35,951 bases of DNA from Paludibacteraceae bacterium (lineage in GTDB: Bacteria > Bacteroidota > Bacteroidia > Bacteroidales > Paludibacteraceae), in contig JAFVZF010000114.1 of assembly GCA_017508305.1 (NCBI GenBank), positions 1-35,951 of the forward strand, in the 5' to 3' direction. A program made the translations under genes and the position numbers. Below, piece by piece: positions 15,181 through 21,076 of the stretch; the stretch's first letter is position 1, and each line of letters begins with the position of its first letter. The notes below the pieces were generated by a model. It was given only the letters and a program-made list of their open reading frames with translations. It ran no database searches and was not told the origin of the DNA.

Positions 15181-15699
15181 CTAAAAATTTTTACACGGAC
15201 TATATAACCGTGTGAGTTTGTAACTAATTTTTATTAAGAAAATGTTTGGCTGTAAAGGGAATTCAACGCCTGAATATTCAGCGTTAAAAATGGATTGTCT
15301 ATCGAAAATACTTTGAGCAATTTCTACTCGGGTGTACTTATCTGCATTGTCTCGTAGAGATTGTGCACATATAGCTTCAATGTCGTATTGGTCAAGTGGA
15401 CGTTTGCCTGCTACAATTAGACAATTATTATAAACCTCGTTATTGGTAGTGTCATCACCAAAGCCTTCTTTAGCCGATGCGTACTGCTTAGATAGTACAC
15501 GATGGTATGTAACAATTTCGTTGACATCATCAAAGAAAACACTTGTGCATATATCCTTGCCAGATATAACAGCAGGTAGTACAACGTTATTACCTTCTTC
15601 GCTTATAACAACAGGGTCGGCAATGCCCATTGCATTTACTTTCACGCCATCAAGACGCGCAACGATAGTGTTATTTACTTTTTCAATAAAAGTCCTCAT
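15181..15699 (-). CDS. Putative tail completion/terminator-region protein
   Basis: I do not recognise the family of this 172-residue protein. Visible features are a beta-rich N-terminus (VNNTIVARLDGVKVNAMG), a short acidic linker (EGFGDDTTNNEVYNN) and an end with FLIKISYKLTRLY. It lies between the gp10/virion-morphogenesis-like gene (4-bp overlap) and the tail tube candidate (3-bp gap), where siphophages encode the tail terminator. That role is inferred from position only. Confidence 0.55.
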   Translation of the reverse strand: MRTFIEKVNNTIVARLDGVKVNAMGIADPVVISEEGNNVVLPAVISGKDICTSVFFDDVNEIVTYHRVLSKQYASAKEGFGDDTTNNEVYNNCLIVAGKRPLDQYDIEAICAQSLRDNADKYTRVEIAQSIFDRQSIFNAEYSGVEFPLQPNIFLIKISYKLTRLYSPCKNF

Positions 15700-16154
15700 A
15701 ATTGATTAAAATGTTCATCAATGTACTTTTGTCCAATCTTCATCACCATGTCACGTTCTTCTGTCGTTGGCGACCAAATAGGGCGAGAACCATAACAAGC
15801 TCGCTTCTCTTGCCATTTGGCACGTTGCAAAAGTTCCTTTGTTAGGTAGGCAATACCTGTTCCGTTGGTGATAGGAGTAAGTACCATGCCATTCTCCATA
15901 GCACGGGTAAGAGAGAGCACTACTTTAGAACCTTCTTTACGCCCGTATTTAGGGCGAATTCTATCGCGGTAGTGTTTTGAGTAGTTACCAATAGGAGCAC
16001 CGTCAGAAGCTCTACCTTCAACGTGTACACGCTTGCGTATCATCGCCAGTAATGACGATGCTTGAAGGTGTGTCATTTTGTCGATGTCTATTTCGCTCAT
16101 TTTGGTAGCGAGTTTAGACACAACAACATCCATATTGGTTTCTACGCGTAACAT
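15696..16154 (-). CDS. HK97 gp10/virion-morphogenesis-like tail completion protein
   Basis: This 152-residue protein shows the pattern of this neck family: a helical N-terminus, HVEGRASDGAPIGNYSKHYRDRI near residues 48-69, and KVVLSLTRAMENGMV near 79-93, where related proteins have a ...L..TG.M.. segment. Such proteins close the head-tail junction. It begins 5 bp after the connector gene and overlaps the next gene by 4 bp (ATGA). Confidence 0.7.
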   Translation of the reverse strand: MLRVETNMDVVVSKLATKMSEIDIDKMTHLQASSLLAMIRKRVHVEGRASDGAPIGNYSKHYRDRIRPKYGRKEGSKVVLSLTRAMENGMVLTPITNGTGIAYLTKELLQRAKWQEKRACYGSRPIWSPTTEERDMVMKIGQKYIDEHFNQL

Positions 16155-16159
16155 ACTGG

Positions 16160-16684
16160 TTATATGATAGGTTCTCTGAATGTGATAAAATCGTTAGGTT
16201 GTAGGTTATCTTCACAGGTAAAACAAGCAGATGCGTGTACGTCTATGCTATTAACTACCATGGTTAGTTCTTTAAGGAACGCAGCATATAGTTCTTCACG
16301 CATTTCTCCGGCTTTCTTACGGTCAATGGTAGTATAAGCATTAACACGCGAGCTGGTTGCCCTTGTGTACATAATCTCACTACCAATAAGGTACCATAGA
16401 GCGGTTGATAAGAGTTCTTTATTCTCACAGATAAGACAAGTACATTTGTCCATGTCGTGTATCTTGTGCGCTTCGTTGATTTCTCTAACGAAATGGGTGC
16501 GAAATTTCAAGATTGCTCTATTTTCAATCTCTTCGTACAGCTGTTTTACCCCATCTTCTCCATCAACCAATTTAGTGATGTAGGTGTCGGAAATATCAGG
16601 GAGTGCATCACAGTATAGCCCACTTGGGACTATACCGGATACATTCGCTGACAACCCTATTAACCCTTTTAGACAGTCAATCAT
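16160..16684 (-). CDS. Head-tail connector/adaptor protein
   Basis: The 174-residue protein starts MIDCLKGLIGLSANVSG, a start typical of head-tail adaptors found directly after the major capsid gene in Bacteroidota phages. It is mainly helical, with a charged central stretch (FRTHFVREINEAHKIHD) and Cys residues (CTCLICENK near 82-90) that might bind metal. It starts 8 bp after the capsid gene stop. The role comes from position and the N-terminal pattern. Confidence 0.6.
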   Translation of the reverse strand: MIDCLKGLIGLSANVSGIVPSGLYCDALPDISDTYITKLVDGEDGVKQLYEEIENRAILKFRTHFVREINEAHKIHDMDKCTCLICENKELLSTALWYLIGSEIMYTRATSSRVNAYTTIDRKKAGEMREELYAAFLKELTMVVNSIDVHASACFTCEDNLQPNDFITFREPII

Positions 16685-16692
16685 AATGTAGA

Positions 16693-17778
16693 TTATTCTT
16701 GTGCAGTTGCTACATAGTGGAATGAACCATTAACACCAGCCAATGGATCACCATCTTTGTAGGCATCGCTTGGTTGGTTAAATAGACCATAGGTTTTAGA
16801 GATGATAAGTTTGTAACCACGGTCAGCAATCTTAACACCTTCTGCGTTGTATTGAGGGCAAGTTTCATATTTCAATTGGCAGTCAAAGCTAATTGGAACA
16901 ACCACGCCATTAACCATTGCAGGCATAGGAATTTGGAAGAATACAGAGTCCCCTTTTTCGCCAGCATATACACCTACGTTTTTGTTTACGTCAACAAAAC
17001 CAACAGTACCTTTAGCAAACACACCGAAGTGGTCTTTACCCCAACCTGCTACGGTTTTAGGGTCGCTGTATGCGTTTAGTGACAAAGCTCCAAAACCGCT
17101 TGCGTCAAAACCATTTTTAAGTTTGTTGTATAGGTCGAACGCACGAACACGGCCGTTGCCGCAGATTAACAAATCGCCATACACTTCGTTGGTTTCTGCG
17201 TCAAGTTGTAGCTTAACTAAACCATCTTCCATATCTGCTTTAGTGCCTAATGCGATATTTTGAGCGTCGGCGGTGCCATAAGCTGCGTTCGTACCCCATT
17301 TGCTTGCTTGTGCTGCTACAAGGTTACTATCAATCTTACCAAGCAATGCGCCGATGTGAGTTAAGATGGTTTCATACATAGCACGTGATACGTTTACAGC
17401 ATCTTTGCCTAATGCGGTTGGATTGGTTGCTGCCAATTCGTATTTGCGCATTTGATCGTCAGAAATGAAAATGCCAATTTTGTTGAACAAAGGAGCACCA
17501 ATGTTGCTTTCTTTCCATTCTGGAGTAATGTTAGTGTCGCAATCGTCGCGGTCTGATACTTCAGATTCCAAACCACGTTGTTGGTATCTTACTTTGATGT
17601 CGCGTGCTTGTCCTTGTTGCAATTCTTCGGTGTTCAACACTTGGGTCAACGCATTATTTTCTAAAAGCATGCGTAAGAAACCAACAGGACTAATTTTCAA
17701 TTGTGGATCGTTAAGACCAGCAATCACATAAATGTTATAAATAATAGCTGATGCAAAACCTTTTAATGTTAGTGTCAT
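16693..17778 (-). CDS. Major capsid protein
   Basis: This 361-residue protein lies directly after the scaffold gene and before the connector genes. It has features of an HK97-type capsid subunit: an N-arm (SPVGFLRMLLENNALTQVLN), KVRYQQRGLE, an acidic DRDDCDTNITPEW region, a long spine-like helix (ALGKDAVNVSRAMYETILTHIGALL, about 143-167) and a C-terminal beta-rich A-domain (KTYGLFNQPSD). No protease domain is encoded with it, and it appears not to carry a large delta domain; the separate scaffold would replace it. Confidence 0.8.
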   Translation of the reverse strand: MTLTLKGFASAIIYNIYVIAGLNDPQLKISPVGFLRMLLENNALTQVLNTEELQQGQARDIKVRYQQRGLESEVSDRDDCDTNITPEWKESNIGAPLFNKIGIFISDDQMRKYELAATNPTALGKDAVNVSRAMYETILTHIGALLGKIDSNLVAAQASKWGTNAAYGTADAQNIALGTKADMEDGLVKLQLDAETNEVYGDLLICGNGRVRAFDLYNKLKNGFDASGFGALSLNAYSDPKTVAGWGKDHFGVFAKGTVGFVDVNKNVGVYAGEKGDSVFFQIPMPAMVNGVVVPISFDCQLKYETCPQYNAEGVKIADRGYKLIISKTYGLFNQPSDAYKDGDPLAGVNGSFHYVATAQE

Positions 17779-17798
17779 AATCTTAAGTTTTTTAAATG

Positions 17799-18665
17799 TT
17801 AATTACTTCCAAGAGCAGACATCGCAGAGCTTACCGCGTCGTTAAAAGACGACATATCGGCTTGTCCTGGTTGTTGCTGTTGAATGATAGTTTGTTGCCC
17901 ACTGCCACCATTGCTTACTTCAAGCAATTTAGCGTCGGCCAAGATTTTGTCGGCAAAACTTGCGAACGAAACAGGTTTGTTTCCCTCGTCTAACAAGTCA
18001 AGTTCAGGAGCATTTGAATTTTTAAGTTTCAATTTGCCACCATCGTTTACTACTAATGCACCACGTTCTGCAAGTTTGGCATTAAGCACAGCCTTAGCAA
18101 TGGTTAAGTTAGTAGCAGCATCAACAGCCTTGTTAGCATAAGCTTTACCAGATAGATCGATGTCGATAAGTGTGTCTAACATTTGTTTGGCGTGAGAAGA
18201 CTTCAACGTTGCAATTTCGTTTTCCTTGTCGGTTGTAAACGAAGTTAGCTGTTGTTGTAGCTTTTGTAGTTCGCCATTCAAGCGTTTTACTTCGGCATCT
18301 TTTGTTACGTCAGCAGACGCTCCTTTCGCTGCGGCAATTTGTTCTTCGATTTTCTTGGCAAGAATATCGATACGCTTGTATGTTGATTTCTCTGTGTCGA
18401 AATCAGCAGATGCTCCATAAGCCTGGGCCAAAGGCAATAGTTTCGCATCAATAGCGTTTAATACCATAGCGTCAAAGTGTTTTTTGACGTCAGTTGATGA
18501 TTTCGCTCCATCCAAGGACATTAAACCAGTGTTCATTCTATTGGCAAGGTTGTCGTCAATATCCACATTGGCTAATTGTGAATTGGATAATAAGCTAATC
18601 AATTGTTGTTCGTTTTGCGCACCAATTTTGGCGGCCATAGTATTGAGAAAGTCTCCAAGTTTCAT
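17799..18665 (-). CDS. Capsid scaffold protein
   Basis: The 288-residue protein is mostly helical with a clear coiled coil (residues about 125-170: DAEVKRLNGELQKLQQQLTS, then KENEIATL). The end is Gln/Gly/Ser-rich (QQTIIQQQQPGQADMSS) with a short terminal helix. Coiled coil plus flexible C-terminus directly before the major capsid gene (20 bp) is the standard scaffold layout. No protease motif is seen. Confidence 0.75.
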   Translation of the reverse strand: MKLGDFLNTMAAKIGAQNEQQLISLLSNSQLANVDIDDNLANRMNTGLMSLDGAKSSTDVKKHFDAMVLNAIDAKLLPLAQAYGASADFDTEKSTYKRIDILAKKIEEQIAAAKGASADVTKDAEVKRLNGELQKLQQQLTSFTTDKENEIATLKSSHAKQMLDTLIDIDLSGKAYANKAVDAATNLTIAKAVLNAKLAERGALVVNDGGKLKLKNSNAPELDLLDEGNKPVSFASFADKILADAKLLEVSNGGSGQQTIIQQQQPGQADMSSFNDAVSSAMSALGSN

Positions 18666-18683
18666 ATCAGTATGATTTAATTT

Positions 18684-19049
18684 TTATTTTTTTGATTTCT
18701 TTGTTTTAGAAGCTTCTTCTGCATCCTCAGTAGTTTCTTCATTCTCTTTTAGAGCTTCTTCTGCTTCGGCAATCATTTCGGCAAGTTTTTTATCTAACTC
18801 GTCAATACGAGTGCGCAGTTCGGCATTTTCAGCTTCTAATTCAGCAATTTTAGCATCTTTATCAGACACTTCTGCTGCTGTTTTAGGCTGTTTTTTACGT
18901 AGTTCTGGGAAGGCATTAAGCACTTCTTCCTCGGTAGGTTCTTCTACCGTAGCACCTTGCGCTTTGTAAAAAGACGCGTTCCCGGTAGGCATAACGTATG
19001 ATTTTTTGCCACCTTTGGGAGTAACTTTGATATAAGCTTTTGTGTTCAT
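18684..19049 (-). CDS. Small coiled-coil protein, first gene of the capsid operon
   Basis: The 121-residue product has an N-terminal basic beta-like part (MNTKAYIKVTPKGGKKSYVMP) that includes a short helix with EEEVLNAFPEL, and then a long Glu/Lys coiled coil (KDAKIAELEAENAELRTRID...) ending in a Lys-rich tail. It may be a capsid assembly or head-stabilising protein; no family is recognised. The ATG at 19049 is preferred over an upstream in-frame Met because a good promoter places the transcript start near 19070, inside the longer reading frame. Confidence 0.65.
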   Translation of the reverse strand: MNTKAYIKVTPKGGKKSYVMPTGNASFYKAQGATVEEPTEEEVLNAFPELRKKQPKTAAEVSDKDAKIAELEAENAELRTRIDELDKKLAEMIAEAEEALKENEETTEDAEEASKTKKSKK

Positions 19050-19076
19050 AATGATAATAAATTTATGTTTACAATA

Positions 19077-19108
19077 CAAACATAATAACTATTTAACTAA
19101 TAATCAAA
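19077..19108 (-). promoter_or_regulatory. Promoter for the capsid operon
   Basis: On the minus strand TTTG (19108-19105) and TATGTTTG (19084-19077) are separated by 20 bp, matching the Bacteroidota TTTG/TAnnTTTG consensus. Transcription would start near 19070 and give a leader of about 20 nt before the ATG at 19049. It is needed because the terminator at 21044-21076 should stop the upstream head operon. Confidence 0.7.
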
Positions 19109-19137
19109 TCTTTTTGATAAGTTTTTAGGTAAAATAT

Positions 19138-19168
19138 TTTGTTAGTAAAATGTATTTTATTATATTTG
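19138..19168 (+). promoter_or_regulatory. Promoter for the Xre/ASCH/ARH cassette
   Basis: TTTG (19138-19141) and TATATTTG (19161-19168) are separated by 19 bp and match the same consensus. The start point would fall near 19175, about 14 nt before the ATG at 19189. The two promoters in this 139-bp space are divergent and about 30 bp apart, so a small repressor such as the Xre protein could control both. Confidence 0.75.
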
Positions 19169-19188
19169 CAAGAAATTACACATACTAT

Positions 19189-19374
19189 ATGCAAACCATA
19201 GGAGAACAGATTGCCAAAATTCGTAAAGAAAAAGGTCTTACGCAGTACAGATTATCGAAATTGTCGGGCGTCACACAAAGGCATCTACACTTCATTGAAA
19301 GTGGGATGGATTGTAAGGTTAGCACGCTAAAAAAAATACTTAAGGCATTAGACACGCAGATAACAATACCATGA
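19189..19374 (+). CDS. Small Xre-type helix-turn-helix regulator
   Basis: The 61-residue protein is a bare HTH_3/Xre domain: IGEQIAKIRKEKGLTQYRLSKLSG is the first half with the Q-x-x-L-S core, GVTQRHLHFIESG the recognition helix, and VSTLKKILKALD the closing helix. It is likely the local regulator of the cassette and perhaps of the divergent capsid promoter. The promoter at 19138-19168 fixes the start at 19189; an upstream ATG at 19150 would lie within the promoter. Its stop overlaps the next start (ATGA, 19371-19374). Confidence 0.85.
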   Translation: MQTIGEQIAKIRKEKGLTQYRLSKLSGVTQRHLHFIESGMDCKVSTLKKILKALDTQITIP

Positions 19375-19709
19375 GTGAATTAAGAAACGTACATACAACA
19401 AGCATCTACCTTGACGGAGCAAGAGATATACTCCTAAAACTTAAGGATGATTACGAAATATCGCTCACTCCATTGTTCGATGCGGTGTACTCGTCAAAAT
19501 TGGACCCAGATGCTAAGCATATTATCGCAACGCCTTGCAGAATACCCAAGGAGCGCAAAATGTACGGCAAGGCAATGCTGGAGTTACTCATACACGATAG
19601 GCGAGCACTTGAAAGTGTACTATTCCAGGACGAAATGACTTTACAAACCACAGATCTAAAGAGGAACAAAAAAGGCGAAGTAACGGAATATAAATTAAAA
19701 CTAAAATAA
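19371..19709 (+). CDS. Unknown protein, 112 residues, in the cassette
   Basis: I do not recognise a family. The N-terminal half is acidic with a helix (YLDGARDILLKLKDDYEISL). The middle has Pro and basic residues (ATPCRIPKERKMYGKAMLELLIHDR), and the end is strand-like and basic (EVTEYKLKLK). It is translationally coupled to the Xre gene (4-bp overlap) and lies 1 bp from the ASCH gene, so it is part of the same operon. It might pair with the Xre protein. Confidence 0.6.
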   Translation: MSELRNVHTTSIYLDGARDILLKLKDDYEISLTPLFDAVYSSKLDPDAKHIIATPCRIPKERKMYGKAMLELLIHDRRALESVLFQDEMTLQTTDLKRNKKGEVTEYKLKLK

Positions 19710-19710
19710 C

Positions 19711-20073
19711 ATGGCAACATTACACCTTCCACTAAAAGCAGAATGGTACGAAGAAATTGAGCATGGCGGAAAGATTGAGGAGTACCGAGAATTATCCGCA
19801 TATTGGATTGTTCGGTTACTTCGTTACTCCGCATCTGGTGGCAGAATAGCCAAAGAGACAGCAGAACGCTATGAGCACAATATTAAGATGCTCAAGTCAC
19901 ACATAAAAGATGGAGTGCTAACATATAGAGAATTTGACAGAGTTAAGTTCTCGTACGGCTACACCAAACGCACCATGGAGCGCACCATTAGACTTATTAA
20001 GATAGGCGAAGGTCTTGCCGAATGGGGAGCAGAACATAAAAAAGAGTACTTTGTAATAGGATTAACAATTTAA
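19711..20073 (+). CDS. ASCH domain-like protein
   Basis: This 120-residue protein looks like an ASCH fold: LHLPLKAEWYEEIEHGGKIEEYRE at the start, where related proteins have K..W...I..G.K..E.R, then YREFDRVKFSYGYTKRTMERTIRLI and a C-terminal strand KEYFVIGLTI. ASCH proteins bind RNA or act on modified nucleosides; some phage versions are small and stand-alone. It sits between the unknown gene (1-bp gap) and the ADP-ribosylglycohydrolase gene (19-bp gap). A link to ADP-ribose chemistry is a guess from context. Confidence 0.7.
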   Translation: MATLHLPLKAEWYEEIEHGGKIEEYRELSAYWIVRLLRYSASGGRIAKETAERYEHNIKMLKSHIKDGVLTYREFDRVKFSYGYTKRTMERTIRLIKIGEGLAEWGAEHKKEYFVIGLTI

Positions 20074-20092
20074 AAATATAGGAGATTAAGAT

Positions 20093-21061
20093 ATGATTGG
20101 AGCAATTATTGGAGACATCATAGGTTCTCGCTTTGAGTTTAATAATACAAATAAATTAGATTTTGATTTATTTGGTCCAAAATGCGACTTTACAGATGAC
20201 ACTATTTGTACTGTTGCTATTGCAGATGCTATATTTTGGAACGTAGAATACAAAAGAGCATTGATTAAATGGTGTAGAAAATATCCAAACCTATACGGTT
20301 CTGCTTTTTCACAATGGATAAATTCTCCCGACCCACAACCATACGGAAGCATGGCAAATGGTTCTGCCATGAGAGTAAGTCCCATTGGTTGGGCGTTCGA
20401 CACTTTAAAGAAGACGCAAGAAGAAGCTGAAAAATCAGCGATTATATCACATAATCATCCAGATGGAATTAAAGGGGCAGTCGCGACCGCAAGTGCTATC
20501 TTTTGTGCTAAAGAAGGAAAAGATGCGGCGATAAATTCATTGAAAGGATTTTACAATGCAGAGTTGCCTCTATTGGGCATGAATCCTTTTCATGTAAGTT
20601 GTGAGCGTACTTTGCCTATATGTTTGGGTATTATTGAGAAAACTAATAGTTTTGAAGAGGCGATACGTTACGCAGTAGCCGTAGGAGGCGATAGCGATAC
20701 CATCGCAGCTATTGTAGGCAGTATTGCAGAACGTATATACGGAATTCCAGAATCTATATATAAACCAGCATTAAAATATCTACCTTTAGAGATGCAAACT
20801 GTTCTATATCGATTTTGCAATAAATATAACCCTACATACAAAAACTATATTCTAAAAATCAATCCTAAGGCAAATATTGAATCTTCAATGGAAGATCCTT
20901 ATCCACAATGGGAAGATACACGAATTTGCCACAATTGCATAAATAGGATTGCTGAAGGAAGTGGTTGTGATGACTATGACGACGTGAGCGATGTAAACAA
21001 GGCAATTGATAAAGGTTATTGCGAGTTTTACATAAAAAACACATTAAATAAGAAGGCGTAA
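20093..21061 (+). CDS. ADP-ribosylglycohydrolase (DraG/ARH family), probable antidote
   Basis: The 322-residue enzyme would remove ADP-ribose from proteins with two bound Mg ions. The family motifs are intact: MIGAIIGDIIGSRFEF at the N-terminus, FTDDT (T34-D35-D36) and VAVGGDSDTIAAIVGSIAE (D200, S201, D202, T203). A C-terminal tail of about 60 residues contains a CHNC pair and an acidic loop and is not part of the core. A good AGGAG site 8 nt before the ATG marks the start. It is the last gene of the Xre/unknown/ASCH cassette and faces the MuF-like/ADP-ribosyltransferase gene with a 7-bp gap. The pairing of a transferase and a hydrolase suggests self-protection of the lysogen or producing cell. 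Confidence 0.9.
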   Translation: MIGAIIGDIIGSRFEFNNTNKLDFDLFGPKCDFTDDTICTVAIADAIFWNVEYKRALIKWCRKYPNLYGSAFSQWINSPDPQPYGSMANGSAMRVSPIGWAFDTLKKTQEEAEKSAIISHNHPDGIKGAVATASAIFCAKEGKDAAINSLKGFYNAELPLLGMNPFHVSCERTLPICLGIIEKTNSFEEAIRYAVAVGGDSDTIAAIVGSIAERIYGIPESIYKPALKYLPLEMQTVLYRFCNKYNPTYKNYILKINPKANIESSMEDPYPQWEDTRICHNCINRIAEGSGCDDYDDVSDVNKAIDKGYCEFYIKNTLNKKA

Positions 21062-21076
21062 TGCCTTCTTATTTAA
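21044..21076. terminator. Shared bidirectional terminator of the ARH and MuF-like toxin genes
   Basis: A perfect 14-bp inverted repeat (TTAAATAAGAAGGC at 21044-21057 with its complement at 21063-21076) closes a 5-nt GTAAT loop. It contains the stop codons of both convergent genes (TAA at 21059-21061 on plus, TAA at 21071-21069 on minus). T-rich stem ends on both strands fit a compact two-way terminator. Confidence 0.8.

Noticed and set aside
19150..19188. Upstream ATG of the Xre gene
   Set aside because: It falls between and within the promoter elements, so it would not be on the transcript.
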